A DNA stretch of 64,000 nt. It comes from Nevskia ramosa DSM 11499. GTDB taxonomy: Bacteria > Pseudomonadota > Gammaproteobacteria > Nevskiales > Nevskiaceae. The notes under the pieces were generated by a model. That model had not been told where the DNA came from, searched no databases, and saw only the letters and a program-made list of their open reading frames with translations. Numbering within the stretch: the first letter of the stretch is position 1; every line of letters starts with the position of its first letter. This document shows positions 53,014 through 64,000 of the stretch, piece by piece. The translations under genes were made by a program, and so were the position numbers. The stretch lies in contig NZ_ATVI01000006.1 in the NCBI RefSeq assembly GCF_000420645.1, positions 496,001 to 560,000 on the forward strand. The letters run 5' to 3'.

Positions 53014-54261
53014 TCAAGGCGCAGGCGCTGCTTCTGCGGTGCCGCGCTCGACCACCTTCAGCTCGACACGCCGATTCAGCTCGAGGCCTTCAACGGTCTT
53101 GTTGTCGGCGATCGGCATGGTTTCGCCGAAGCCGGCAGCGGTCATCCGGGCGCCATCGATGCCCTTGCTGATCAGATACTCACGGGCGGACTGCGCACGC
53201 TGCTCGGACAGCCGCAGGTTGTAGGCATCGGAACCGCGGCTGTCGGTATGACCCTGCACCGCGACCTTGATGTCCGGGTGCTTGGCCAGCGCGACGGCAA
53301 CGCCATCGAGCAGCGCCTTGGCGTTCAGGGTCAGGGTCGACTTGGCGGTATCGAAGTTGACGCCGCGCAGCACCAGCACGTCGCCGACGGCGCAGCCGCC
53401 AAGCTCCATCTCGCCGTTCGGGCCGGATGGCTCGCAGCGCGGCTTGGGCACTGGCTCGACCACCGGCGGCTCGGCTGCCACCTCCACCGGCACAATCTGC
53501 ACCGGTTCCACCGGCGCTTCGGCCGGCGCAGCCGGGGCAGCGCCGAAGTGATAGCGCAGCGAGAACAGCGCCGCATGCGATTCGTAGCGGGTCTCGACGT
53601 GGCTTTCCGGATTGTTGACCAGCAGATCGAACTGGCCGACGTTGCTGCGCAGATAGCGGTAGTCGATGGACGCAGTCAGGCTGCGGCTCAGATCGAAGCG
53701 CAGACCGCCGCCGGCCTGGAAGGCGAACACTGCGTCGAAATCGCTGCGCAGCGCCGAGCCGTCCTGGAACAGGCCGACGCTGTCGACCGCCGGATCGCGA
53801 ACCGCAACCCGCACGACGCCGGCACCGCCGCCGATATAGGGATGCACGCGCCACGACGGGAAGAAGTCGTACCAGAGATTGGCGAAGGCCAGATCAGCGA
53901 ATTCGCGGCCGCCGACGCGCTGCGACGGCTGGCCGTTCTGCAGCAGCACGCGCTTGAAATCGTTGTCGCGCCGGGCGAACTCCAGTTCCAGCTTGAGGCC
54001 CGAGCCGAAGCCATAGCCGCCGACCAGGCCAGCGACGTAGCCGGTATCGAAGCTGACGTCGCTGACCTTGGTGCCGTCTGGCGCGGACACCAGCAGGCCG
54101 TTGGCGCCATAGATCTTGAAGTTCTGATCACGAACGAAATTCGCGCCGCCTTCAAGGCCCAGGTACCAGCCCTGGTTGGCAGCAGCGATGCCGGGGACGA
54201 CACCGAGCACGGCCAGGCCGAGCACAGCAGATCGCAACGATTTACGAGGTTTCAATGACAT
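53014..54261 (-). CDS. OmpA-family outer-membrane protein, paralogue 1
   Basis: 415 residues with a signal peptide ending about residue 28 (IAAANQGWYLG). The N-terminal half is a predicted eight-strand OmpA-type beta barrel (GGANFVRDQNFKIYG, ARRDNDFKRVLL, TRYESHAALFSLRYHFGA). A Pro/Val-rich linker with a Cys (KPRCEP) follows. The C-terminal OmpA peptidoglycan-binding domain has GHTDSRGSDAYNLRLSEQRAQ and NRRVELKVVE. Anchors the outer membrane to the wall. Closely similar in layout to the gene at 57598. A leader hairpin lies at 54317-54338. Confidence 0.93.
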   Translation of the reverse strand: MSLKPRKSLRSAVLGLAVLGVVPGIAAANQGWYLGLEGGANFVRDQNFKIYGANGLLVSAPDGTKVSDVSFDTGYVAGLVGGYGFGSGLKLELEFARRDNDFKRVLLQNGQPSQRVGGREFADLAFANLWYDFFPSWRVHPYIGGGAGVVRVAVRDPAVDSVGLFQDGSALRSDFDAVFAFQAGGGLRFDLSRSLTASIDYRYLRSNVGQFDLLVNNPESHVETRYESHAALFSLRYHFGAAPAAPAEAPVEPVQIVPVEVAAEPPVVEPVPKPRCEPSGPNGEMELGGCAVGDVLVLRGVNFDTAKSTLTLNAKALLDGVAVALAKHPDIKVAVQGHTDSRGSDAYNLRLSEQRAQSAREYLISKGIDGARMTAAGFGETMPIADNKTVEGLELNRRVELKVVERGTAEAAPAP

Positions 54262-54316
54262 TTTTTGTTATTCCCTGTGCTGTTTGGATCGATCTGATGC
54301 CGATCACGAGGAGGCA

Positions 54317-54338
54317 GGTCTGCGTTGCTTTGCAGACC
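54317..54338 (-). promoter_or_regulatory. Hairpin in the leader region of the OmpA gene
   Basis: GGTCTGC (54317-54323)/GCAGACC (54332-54338), loop GTTGCTTT. It lies 56-77 bases before the start and has no T-run. Could be a stabilising 5' UTR stem, as in E. coli ompA, or chance. Confidence 0.3.
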
Positions 54339-54501
54339 CCGAAACGACGCCGACGGGTAGCATTTTGAAGCGGTTCCGGCTGCGCGTGGAGACCACCAAC
54401 CGGGGCTCGCAAGAAGTTCGCCGATCATTCGCCACCGCCATGCTTGCACTTGTACGTGGCCCGGGATGAAATTCTCGTCAATCCTGCCGCTCTGCGCCCG
54501 C

Positions 54502-55488
54502 ATGAAAATCCTGGTCACCGGTAGCGCCGGCCATCTCGGCGAAGCGCTGATGCGCAGTCTGCGTGCTCGAAATGTCGATGCCGTCGGGCTTGATCTGAAG
54601 CCTTCGCCGTACACCGATGCGGTCGGCTCGATCACCGATGCCGCGTTCGTGCAGCGCCGCATGGCGGGCATAGACGCCGTGCTGCACACCGCGACCCTGC
54701 ACAAGCCGCATGTCGAAACCCACATGCGCCAGCAGTTCGTCGACACCAACATCAGCGGCACGCTGAACCTGCTCGAAACGGCGGTACAGGCGCGTGTCCG
54801 CGCCTTCGTGTTCACCAGCACCACCAGTGCCTTCGGCACAGCGCTGACGCCACCAGCAGACGCGCCGGCCGCCTGGATCACCGAGCGGGTACGGCCGGTG
54901 CCGAAGAACATCTACGGCGTCACCAAGATCGCCGCGGAAGACCTGTGCGAGCTGATCCATCGCCGCAGCGGTCTACCCTGCCTGATCCTGCGCACCTCGC
55001 GCTTCTTCCCGGAAGACGATGATGCCGCCGACACGCGGCTGGCCTTCGTCGATGCCAATACCAAGCTCAACGAGTTCCTCCATCGCCGGGTCGAGATCGA
55101 GGACGTCGTCGAGGCCCACCTGCTGGCGCTGGAGCGTGCGGCCGTGCTCGGCTTCGGCCGCTACATCATCAGCGCGACGACGCCGTTCTCGCCGGCCGAT
55201 GCCGTCGAGCTGCGCCGTGACGCGGCGGCCGTCGTCGAACGCCGCGTGCCGGCTTATGCCGACGAATACGCGAGACGCGGCTGGCGTCTGCCGGAGAGCC
55301 TCGATCGCGTCTACGACAACCGGCTGGCGCGCGAGGAACTGGGCTGGCAGCCGCGCTGGGATTTCGCCAGCATCATCGAACGCTTGCGCAGCAGTGGCGA
55401 TTTCCGCAGCGCGCTGGCGATCGCCGTCGGCCGCAAGGGTTATCACGATCGACACTGGGACGGCGACGGTCCGTTTCCTGTGCAATGA
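54502..55488 (+). CDS. NAD(P)-dependent sugar epimerase/dehydratase-like protein
   Basis: 328 residues from the ATG at 54502 (an ATG at 54466 adds 12). Extended-SDR Rossmann start KILVTGSAGHLGEALM, then VLHTATLHKPH, FTSTTSAFG, the catalytic Tyr-x-x-x-Lys in NIYGVTKIAAEDL and RTSRFFPEDDD. The C-terminal half has VEIEDVVEAHLLALERA and LGWQPRWDFASIIERL. Likely acts on a nucleotide sugar or similar; substrate not readable. Divergent from OmpA paralogue 1. The DUF3574 gene follows after 86 bases. Confidence 0.88.
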   Translation: MKILVTGSAGHLGEALMRSLRARNVDAVGLDLKPSPYTDAVGSITDAAFVQRRMAGIDAVLHTATLHKPHVETHMRQQFVDTNISGTLNLLETAVQARVRAFVFTSTTSAFGTALTPPADAPAAWITERVRPVPKNIYGVTKIAAEDLCELIHRRSGLPCLILRTSRFFPEDDDAADTRLAFVDANTKLNEFLHRRVEIEDVVEAHLLALERAAVLGFGRYIISATTPFSPADAVELRRDAAAVVERRVPAYADEYARRGWRLPESLDRVYDNRLAREELGWQPRWDFASIIERLRSSGDFRSALAIAVGRKGYHDRHWDGDGPFPVQ

Positions 55489-55574
55489 CGCCCCAATTCG
55501 AATCCGCCGCGCAGTGGCACGGCGCGTGCGTTCTGCCCACCCTGCCGCCCCTGTCACTCCGGAAACCGAACACC

Positions 55575-56024
55575 ATGTCACGCACCCTGCTGGCCGCGGT
55601 CTTGCTGGCCACATCGCTGCTGCTGCCTGCCAGCCACGCCGCAGAAACCGCCGCCAAGGCAACGATGCAGGGCGACGCCGCGCGCCCCGCCAAGGCCGCG
55701 CGCTGGCAGCGCGCCGAGCTGTACTTCGGCCTCGGCCGCAGTGACGGCAGCACGGCCGACGCCGACCGCGAACGCTGGCAGCGCTTCCTCGATGAAGAGG
55801 TGACGAAACGCTTCCCGGACGGCTTTTCGGTGCTCGATGCCTACGGCCAGTGGCAGCGCCGCGACACCAAGACCATCGAGCGCCTGAACTCCAAGCTGCT
55901 GGTGATCCTGTTCCAGGGCCAGCAGCACCGGCGTGATCTCGATGCGCTGCGCGCGGCCTGGAAGCAGCGCAGCGGTGATGAGTCCGTGTTGCTGACGATC
56001 ACCCCGGCCGAGGTGTCGTTCTGA
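55575..56024 (+). CDS. Secreted DUF3574 protein
   Basis: 149 residues from the ATG at 55575; the longer frame overlaps the epimerase gene. Signal peptide about 1-22 (LLAAVLLATSLLLPASHA). The mature core matches DUF3574: RAELYFGLGRSDGS, WQRFLDEEVTKRFPDGFSVLDAYGQWQ, then SKLLVILFQG. Function unknown. Its stop overlaps the permease start by one base (TGATG), so the two are coupled. Confidence 0.82.
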   Translation: MSRTLLAAVLLATSLLLPASHAAETAAKATMQGDAARPAKAARWQRAELYFGLGRSDGSTADADRERWQRFLDEEVTKRFPDGFSVLDAYGQWQRRDTKTIERLNSKLLVILFQGQQHRRDLDALRAAWKQRSGDESVLLTITPAEVSF

Positions 56025-57592
56025 TGAAGCGCTTCGTCCGTGGCGATCTCGATGGCTTCATCGGCCTGGCCCTCGACAATCTGGTGCTGCTGCTGCTGAT
56101 TTCTGCGCTCTGCCGCTTCGTGCTCGGCTTTCCGGAAGTGCTGGTGCTCGGCACGGTGCTGCCGGGCGCGGCGGTATCGCTGCTGGCCGGCACGCTGTTC
56201 TATGCCTGGCAGGCGCGGCAGTTGGCGGCACGCGAAGGCCGTGATGATGTCTGCGCGCTGCCGTTCGGCCTGAACACCATCACCGTGTTCTCGTTCGTGT
56301 TCCTGGTGATGCTGCCGGCCAAGCTGGCGGCGACCGCCGCTGGCAGTGCCGATCCGGCGCGCGCCGCCTGGCAGGCCGGGCTGCTGGCCTGCTTCGGCAC
56401 CGGTGTCATCGAGTTCGCCGGCGCTTTCGTCGCCGGCTGGGTGCGCCGCCACACGCCGCGCGCCGCACTCTTGTCGACCTTGGCCGGCCTGGCGCTGGCC
56501 TTCATCGCGCTCGGCTTTCTGATGCGCGCCTACGCCCATCCGCTGATCGGCATCGTCATCCTGGTCGTGGTGCTGATCGGCTACTTCGGCCGCGTGAAGT
56601 TGAAGGGCGGACTGCCGGTCGGCGTGGTCGTGGTGCTGCTCGGCATCGCCCTTGGTTGGACGCTTGGTCTCGCGCCGACCGGCCCCTTGCCGCCACCGCC
56701 AAGATTGTCACTGCCGGTGCCGGTGATCGGCGCGCTGCTGGAAAGCCTGCGCTTCGACCAATTCCTGGCCTACGCCGCGGTGATCGTGCCGATGGGTCTG
56801 ATCTCGGTGGTCGGTTCGATGCAGAACCTGGAGTCCGCGGAAGCGGCCGGCGATCGCTACGACACCCGCTCGTCGCTGGCCGTCAACGGCATCGCCACCC
56901 TGGTTGCCTCGGTGTTCGGCTCCTGCTTCCCGACCACGCTGTACATCGGCCATCCGGGCTGGAAGGCGATGGGCGCGCGGGCGGGTTACTCGACCTTGTC
57001 CGGCGTGTTCATCGCGCTGCTCTGCTTCAGCGGCACCATCGCCCATGTCGCCTGGGCGGTGCCGATCGACGCCGGCATCGCGATCCTGCTGTGGATCGGC
57101 ATCGTCATGAGCGTGCAGGCTTTCGATGCCACGCCGCGCGCACATTTCCCGGCCGTGGTCGTCGGCCTGCTGCCGGGGCTGGCGATGTGGGGCTCGCTGA
57201 TGATCAAGGCCGGCCTGCGCGCCGCCGGTGCCGGCAGCGAAGGCGGCCCCGGCATCACCGAAGCGCTGCTGCCGGCGTTTCATGCCGCGGACGTCTGGGC
57301 CGAAGGTGCGTTCGCGCTGGAACAGGGCGTGGTGTTCAGCGCGATGATCCTGTCCGCAGCAACGGTCGCGATCATCGAACGCAAGTTCGTGGTCTCGGCG
57401 ATCTGGATGCTGGCCGCGGCAGCCTTGTCGGCCACCGGGCTGATGCATTCCTACCGCTACACCGGCGCTGATACCGCGCTCGCCCTTACGCCCGCCTGGA
57501 CCTTCGTCTACGCCTATCTGGCAGCGGCCGGCGTGTTGCTGGCAGCGCGCTGGCTGACGGTGCCGGATGACACCGCCAGCTCTGGCCATTAA
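56024..57592 (+). CDS. NCS2/AzgA-like purine or uracil permease
   Basis: 522 residues, about 12-14 membrane helices. Several helices carry the Gly/Pro-rich pattern of the nucleobase-cation symporter-2 superfamily: ALPFGLNTITVFSFVF, SVVGSMQNLESAEAAGDRYDTRSSLAVNGIATLVASVFGSCFPTTLYIGHPGWKAMGARAGYS spread over TM8-TM10 (the VGSMQNLESA and GSCFPTTLYIGHP parts resemble the substrate-binding region), and GIVMSVQAFDA. Which base or xanthine it carries is not known. Coupled to the DUF3574 gene and convergent with OmpA paralogue 2. Confidence 0.78.
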   Translation: MKRFVRGDLDGFIGLALDNLVLLLLISALCRFVLGFPEVLVLGTVLPGAAVSLLAGTLFYAWQARQLAAREGRDDVCALPFGLNTITVFSFVFLVMLPAKLAATAAGSADPARAAWQAGLLACFGTGVIEFAGAFVAGWVRRHTPRAALLSTLAGLALAFIALGFLMRAYAHPLIGIVILVVVLIGYFGRVKLKGGLPVGVVVVLLGIALGWTLGLAPTGPLPPPPRLSLPVPVIGALLESLRFDQFLAYAAVIVPMGLISVVGSMQNLESAEAAGDRYDTRSSLAVNGIATLVASVFGSCFPTTLYIGHPGWKAMGARAGYSTLSGVFIALLCFSGTIAHVAWAVPIDAGIAILLWIGIVMSVQAFDATPRAHFPAVVVGLLPGLAMWGSLMIKAGLRAAGAGSEGGPGITEALLPAFHAADVWAEGAFALEQGVVFSAMILSAATVAIIERKFVVSAIWMLAAAALSATGLMHSYRYTGADTALALTPAWTFVYAYLAAAGVLLAARWLTVPDDTASSGH

Positions 57593-57597
57593 TAGGA

Positions 57598-58860
57598 CTA
57601 AGGCGTGCTCTCGACGACCGGATCACCGCCCTCGGGGCCGCGTTCGGTGACCTTCAGCTCGACACGGCGATTCTCTTCGCGGCCTTCGTCAGTGGCGTTG
57701 TCGGCGATCGGCATGGTTTCACCGAAGCCCATCGCGGTCATCCTGCCGGCGGCGACGCCACGCTCGATCAGATACTGGCGCGCCGATTGAGCGCGTTGGT
57801 CTGACAGCCGCTGGTTGTAGCTGTCGGAACCCTTGCTGTCGGTATGGCCGAGGATCGCGACCTTGATGTCCGGACGCCGGGTCAGCGCTTCGGCAACGCC
57901 ATCGAGCAGCGCCTTGGCGTTGAGTGTCAGCACCGATTTGTCGAACATGAACTTGACGCCGCGCAGCACGATCACGTCACCGATCTTGCAGCCCTGCAGA
58001 TCCATCGCCTGACCCACCAGCGGCGCTTCGCAGGGCGGTGGTGGCGGTGGCGCAATCGGCGGCGGCGGGGCCGGCGGCTGGATCACTTCGACGATCTGCA
58101 CCGGTTCCACCGGCGCGACCGCGGGCTCGTGCTCTTCCCCGAAGTGATAGCGGATCGACAGCAGCGCGGCCTGCGATTGGTAACGGGTTTCGACGTGGCT
58201 GTCCGGGTTGTTTTCCAGCAGGTTGAACTTGCCGCGCTCGCTACGCAGGAAGCGGTAGTCCAGCGAAGCCGTCATATGCTTGGTCAGATCGAAGCGGATG
58301 CCGGCGCCGCCCTGGTAGGCGAGCACGACATCGAAATCGCCCTGCAGGTTGGAGCCATCCGCGAACAGGCCGACGCTGTCGACACCGGGATGACGAATAT
58401 CGACGCGCGCCGCGCCGATGCCGCCGCCGATGTACGGATGAACCCAGCCGGACGGAAAGAAATCGAGCCACAGGTTACCCATGGCGATGTCGGCGTTTTC
58501 CTTGCCTTCGACTCGCTGCGAGGGGCTGCCGTCGATCAGGTCGATCTTGTCGAACTCGTTGTGCCGACGCGCCACTTCCAGCTCCATCCGCAGGCCGCTG
58601 GTGAACGCGTACCCGGTGAGCAGGCCGCCGATGTAGTTGGTGTCGAAGCCAACCTTGCTGATCTGCGTGCCGTCGTCGACAGCACCGATGCCGAGCGGCG
58701 GATCGAAGCTGTAGAGCTTGAACTTCTGATCCTTGAGAAAGTTGGCGCCGCCCTCGATGCCCAGGTAGAAGCCCTGTCCGGCCAGCGCGGCCCCCGGAAC
58801 GGCGAGCGCTGCGAGGGTCAGAAGCGTTCGTTTCGCAGCCTTGAGGGGATTCCGCGCCAT
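57598..58860 (-). CDS. OmpA-family outer-membrane protein, paralogue 2
   Basis: 420 residues from the ATG at 58860, with GGAG about 9 bases before; the upstream frame is not homologous. Signal peptide ends near ALAGQGFYLG. Same plan as 53014: barrel (GGANFLKDQKFKLYS, ARRHNEFDKIDL, TRYQSQAALLSIRYHFGE), a Pro-rich linker (PPAPPPPIAPPPPPPCE), and an OmpA C-terminal domain (GHTDSKGSDSYNQRLSDQRAQ, NRRVELKVTE). The two copies probably arose by duplication and now flank an epimerase-DUF3574-permease block. Differences are greatest in the linker. Confidence 0.93.
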   Translation of the reverse strand: MARNPLKAAKRTLLTLAALAVPGAALAGQGFYLGIEGGANFLKDQKFKLYSFDPPLGIGAVDDGTQISKVGFDTNYIGGLLTGYAFTSGLRMELEVARRHNEFDKIDLIDGSPSQRVEGKENADIAMGNLWLDFFPSGWVHPYIGGGIGAARVDIRHPGVDSVGLFADGSNLQGDFDVVLAYQGGAGIRFDLTKHMTASLDYRFLRSERGKFNLLENNPDSHVETRYQSQAALLSIRYHFGEEHEPAVAPVEPVQIVEVIQPPAPPPPIAPPPPPPCEAPLVGQAMDLQGCKIGDVIVLRGVKFMFDKSVLTLNAKALLDGVAEALTRRPDIKVAILGHTDSKGSDSYNQRLSDQRAQSARQYLIERGVAAGRMTAMGFGETMPIADNATDEGREENRRVELKVTERGPEGGDPVVESTP

Positions 58861-59033
58861 GGGTGTCGCTCCGGTTGGTGATGCCGATGCCCCGGACACG
58901 CGGGTCGACAGTCGACCGTAGTCGATCGAAACAGCAGCCTCTGTTGGCTGGCGAACATAGCCGCCCGCGTCCTGTGGTCGCGAATGCCTGGGCAAACAGC
59001 CCGGCCCGTGGCGGCGGATCGCCGCGGCCAGCC

Positions 59034-59684
59034 TTAGCCGCCGGCGGCGGTGAGCCTTTGTTCGAGTTCGTCGATGCGCGCTTCCAGCTGGGCGAGCCGG
59101 GCTTCCAGATCGCTGCGCGATGAGGCCGGTTCCAGCGCTGGGGCGCGCATCGGGCGGGACACCGCTTCGTTGATCTCGGCGGCGGACGGCGTGCCGCTGA
59201 GCAGATGGATCCAGCGAGCCGCAGCCTGTCCCGGCTGCTTGCCCAGCTGCATCACGAACGGGCTGGCGCGATCGGCGAGATCGTTGAGCGCGGCCTGAAT
59301 ACCTTCAGCGTCCGGCGGGCCATTGAGGACAGCGGCATTGGCGCGCAGCTCGGCCGGAGTTTGCGGGCCGCGCAGCATCAAGGTGGCCAGCACCGCCATG
59401 GTCGGCGCTTTCAGCAGCAGCTGATGATGAAAGCGATGACGCCACTTCGGCACGCGGCCGGCGTTGTCGTCACGGGTCACCAGCTTGTCGGCTTCGAGCG
59501 TGTTCAACGCCGCACCGGTATCGCCTTCGGTGAGGTTCATCACCGGCGAACGGGAGTTCTTCTGGTTCGACGCCATCATCAGCGCGTTGACGGTCATCGG
59601 GTAGTACTGCGGCGTGGTGATCGATTTCTCGACCAGCGCCGCGAGCACGCGGGCTTCGTTCGGGGATAGCAGGATCTGGCTCAT
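59034..59684 (-). CDS. YceH-family (DUF480) protein
   Basis: 216 residues from the ATG at 59684. The conserved N-terminal LLSPNEARVLAALVEKSITTPQYYPMTVNAL, followed by SNQKNSRSPVMNLTEGDTGAALNTL, are the winged-helix repeats of the DUF480/YceH family. The middle segment VPKWRHRFHHQLLLKAPTMAVLATLMLRGPQTPAEL is also typical. A C-terminal coiled coil (SRSDLEARLAQLEARIDELEQRLTAAG) is extra to the core. Function unknown. Confidence 0.93.
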   Translation of the reverse strand: MSQILLSPNEARVLAALVEKSITTPQYYPMTVNALMMASNQKNSRSPVMNLTEGDTGAALNTLEADKLVTRDDNAGRVPKWRHRFHHQLLLKAPTMAVLATLMLRGPQTPAELRANAAVLNGPPDAEGIQAALNDLADRASPFVMQLGKQPGQAAARWIHLLSGTPSAAEINEAVSRPMRAPALEPASSRSDLEARLAQLEARIDELEQRLTAAGG

Positions 59685-59801
59685 GCGCGATTATCGCGCT
59701 GCCACGGCTGGCCGGGGTCGTCTCCGAGCCTCAAGTGTCGCGATTGCCTGCCGATAAGTCGCAACGGGTTCGAATTTTTCACAGTGCTTCGGAGGGCGGG
59801 C

Positions 59802-60881
59802 ATGCGGATCGGCGTCAATGCCCAGCTGCCGTTGGTGATCAAACTGCCAGTCAACAGCGTGCCGTTGAGCGCGTCGCCGGATCGCTCGACCCTGATCCAG
59901 GTCGCAGCACTCGCGGCGGGCACGCCGTGGTCGGTGCTCGATGGCCTGGTCACGGTGCCTGATGCCCGCGCAGCGCCACCGCCATCGCCGGCGGCGCTGC
60001 TGGTGGCATCGACACCACCGTCAACGCTTGCGGCTTCCTTGTCGCCTGCATCGGAACAGACCCAGCCGCCAGGACAGCCCTCGATCGTCGCGGCCACGCT
60101 CAAGCTCGTTGATCGCCTGAGCCTGTCACCCGCAACGGTGGCGCTGCGCGGCGATCCGCTCTTGCCGAAGGGCAGCCCGACAGTGGAATTCACCTTGAAC
60201 CTGCTCGCCGGCCTGACCGGCGAACCGCGCAGCCGCCTGCTGCTGGTGCCCGACCCGAGAACGCCCAACGATCCCGCCGCCATCGCCAGCCTCGCTACCA
60301 AGGGACCGAACGAGCTGCTGCAGCTGCTCGTGCGTGGCAGCGTGCACAGCGCGGATGGGCAACTGCTCGACCTGACCCTGGGCCTGAGCGTGCAGCGGCA
60401 AGCCGGCGCACCGATCATCGACCGCGCCGTGCTGGCCCTGATCCAGGCCAGCCTCGAAGAACTGGCACGCAGCGAGATCAAGCTCGACTACCCGGGCGCC
60501 GCGGCGGCGCTGGCCGGGCACAGCGCCCGCTTCCAGGCCGTGCTCGATCCACTCGCGCTGTGGCCGATGCAGAGTTTCCTGCTGTCCGGGCTGCTGATCC
60601 TCGGCCCGGCGCGCGAGCAGGATGAAGTCGACGAGATCAGCGAGGAAAGCGCGACCGAATCGAGTCAGGATCAAGGCACGCCAGACGAACAGTCCGGGCA
60701 AGCGCCGGCGCAGTCGCAGGAAGCCAAACCACCCGCCGACGCCCAGCTGACGCCGCTGCCCAGCGACGGCGGCCTGCCGATCATCTCGGCCAGCAACTGG
60801 CTGGAACTGGAACTGCGCCACTGGCGTTCGCAGCTGCGGCTGTGGATGGCGCTGCCGCCCGAGCACAGCCTCGCCGAGTAG
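59802..60881 (+). CDS. Hypothetical protein, low-complexity with helical C-terminus
   Basis: 359 residues from the ATG at 59802, preceded by GGAGGGCGG; the frame start 18 bases upstream has no such site. No signal peptide. Three parts: a Ser/Pro/Ala-rich N-terminal third; a central alpha/beta segment ([56 protein letters not shown]); and an acidic, Gln/Ser-rich linker ([17 protein letters not shown]) before a short C-terminal helix ([23 protein letters not shown]). No family recognised. Convergent with gltD; a hairpin separates them. Confidence 0.65.
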   Translation: MRIGVNAQLPLVIKLPVNSVPLSASPDRSTLIQVAALAAGTPWSVLDGLVTVPDARAAPPPSPAALLVASTPPSTLAASLSPASEQTQPPGQPSIVAATLKLVDRLSLSPATVALRGDPLLPKGSPTVEFTLNLLAGLTGEPRSRLLLVPDPRTPNDPAAIASLATKGPNELLQLLVRGSVHSADGQLLDLTLGLSVQRQAGAPIIDRAVLALIQASLEELARSEIKLDYPGAAAALAGHSARFQAVLDPLALWPMQSFLLSGLLILGPAREQDEVDEISEESATESSQDQGTPDEQSGQAPAQSQEAKPPADAQLTPLPSDGGLPIISASNWLELELRHWRSQLRLWMALPPEHSLAE

Positions 60882-60889
60882 CCAGAAAC

Positions 60890-60918
60890 GACAAGGCCCG
60901 CACGAGGCGGGCCTTGTC
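60890..60918. terminator. Strong hairpin between convergent genes
   Basis: GACAAGGCCCGC (60890-60901)/GCGGGCCTTGTC (60907-60918), loop ACGAG, 12 perfect pairs. On the minus strand GTTTC follows, a weak T-run. Likely serves both the hypothetical gene and gltD. Confidence 0.8.
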
Positions 60919-60930
60919 GCAGCAACCCGA

Positions 60931-62394
<1,464 letters not shown>

Positions 62395-62468
62395 GGGTAT
62401 CGTCTCGGTGTTTCAGTTCGGCTTGTTGCCAGCTTGGAATACAGCGCCGCATCAACGGCGGCGCGTCG

Positions 62469-63044
62469 CTACATCAGGAACTTCAGACTCTTGAAGAAGG
62501 CGCTGATCCGCGCGCCGGCTTCCGGGGTCAGGGCGTCGTCGTAATGATTCAGGGTCAGCTTCATCAGCCGGTGATGCTGAAGGCCGATGATGGTGCTGTC
62601 CCGTGTCTCCCTCGGCGCGGTGGCGATCAGCGCCGAGTACTCGAACACCTTCAGACCGCCGACCTTGCTGAAGCTGGTCTTCTGGATGTCGTACTTCAGC
62701 TCGACACCGTCCGGCACGCTTTGCTCGATCAGCAGGCTGGCGAACTGGCGCTGCGCGTCTTCCTTCTTCAGCCGGGCCAGGAACTCGTCGTTGGTCTGGT
62801 ACTCGGCTTCCTTCGGCAGTTCGGGGCCGTAGTCGATCTGGATCTGCACCGGCGAGCCGCAATCCTTGCAGGCAAAGATCACCCGGTTGTCGCCAGGGTC
62901 CTGCTCCCAGCCTTCGACATCGACGCTGAAGAAGCCGGGACGCGTCAGCATCTCGGCCGCGACAGGTCCCGCCGACATCAAGGCAGCCAGCAGCACGGCG
63001 GCAGGGGCCCCTGCCCGAAAAGACAGTTTCAAGATCCGCTTCAT
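62469..63044 (-). CDS. Secreted protein of unknown function between gltB and gltD
   Basis: 191 residues from the ATG at 63044, with GGAG about 8 bases before it; the frame start at 63077 has no such site. Signal peptide ending near VAAEMLTRPG (about residue 30). A C-x2-C pair (FACKDCGSPVQIQIDYG) in the mature N-terminus could bind a metal or form a disulfide. The rest is helical/beta with DVEGWEQDPGDNRVI, ELKYDIQKTSFSKVGG and an HHRLMKLTLNHYDDALTPEAG stretch. No family recognised. Genes 38 bases from gltB and 74 from gltD, all in one direction, so one transcript is likely. Confidence 0.75.
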   Translation of the reverse strand: MKRILKLSFRAGAPAAVLLAALMSAGPVAAEMLTRPGFFSVDVEGWEQDPGDNRVIFACKDCGSPVQIQIDYGPELPKEAEYQTNDEFLARLKKEDAQRQFASLLIEQSVPDGVELKYDIQKTSFSKVGGLKVFEYSALIATAPRETRDSTIIGLQHHRLMKLTLNHYDDALTPEAGARISAFFKSLKFLM

Positions 63045-63082
63045 CGCGACACTCCGGTTTCGATCAGGCCACCCCAATGAGG

Positions 63083-64000
<918 letters not shown>

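Noticed and set aside
51029-53224. 731-residue open frame on the plus strand opposite hrpA
   Set aside because: Antisense shadow with no recognisable motif; hrpA is complete on the other strand.

Overview
The window is a compact, GC-rich, almost wholly coding chromosome segment from a Gram-negative gammaproteobacterium. The ordinary genes (purT, pyk, ppk, uppP, argS with an ftsN-like SPOR gene, hemE, pyrF, hrpA, gltBD) and the lipid, phosphate and outer-membrane genes fit the Nevskiales/Xanthomonadales part of that class. This placement is inference from gene content and composition; there is no rRNA to confirm it. I see no tRNA, rRNA, CRISPR array, insertion sequence or prophage. No gene-free stretch exceeds 300 bases; the longest gaps are about 200-240 bases.

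Layout. 1-4042: a secreted PHP-type phosphoesterase (cut by the window edge), a degenerate PCu(A)C-like protein and two unrelated putative oxygenases. 4148-9095: purT and pyk (divergent), a secreted unknown and a glycerophosphodiesterase. 9110-10961: a MerR regulator divergent from a di-metal hydrolase, with a perfect 24-bp palindrome between them. 11033-16671: three lipoproteins and a membrane protein divergent from a 912-residue winged-helix/Ser-Thr-kinase/TM/TPR fusion. Three 7-bp repeats at 11-bp period, the usual target layout of this DNA-binding fold, lie in the shared intergenic region. 16781-24431: polyphosphate kinase and a three-gene heavy-metal RND pump. 24553-26207: an AT-richer orphan, OsmC and a VOC protein.

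26204-30333 is an mprF-acvB operon (aminoacyl-phosphatidylglycerol synthase and hydrolase). 30552-36366 carries a patatin, a TetR regulator, ydfG, a small protein, argS and an ftsN-like gene. 36484-42018 carries a pteridine reductase, uppP, a lipoprotein-like propeller, a glutamine amidotransferase, hemP with a Fur box, a GDT1-family manganese exporter under a yybP-ykoY riboswitch, and an acyltransferase. 42065-46658 (minus strand) holds a two-component system, ccdAB, pyrF, hemE and a small secreted protein. 46790-58860 holds a membrane protein, a secreted unknown, hrpA, and two OmpA paralogues flanking an epimerase, a DUF3574 protein and a purine/uracil-type permease. 59034-64000 holds YceH, an unknown, and gltB/gltD separated by a secreted protein.

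The best candidate for an undescribed system is the kinase-fusion/lipoprotein locus at 11033-16671: a possible one-protein signalling device that joins DNA binding, kinase and periplasmic TPR modules and sits beside its probable operator and target genes.
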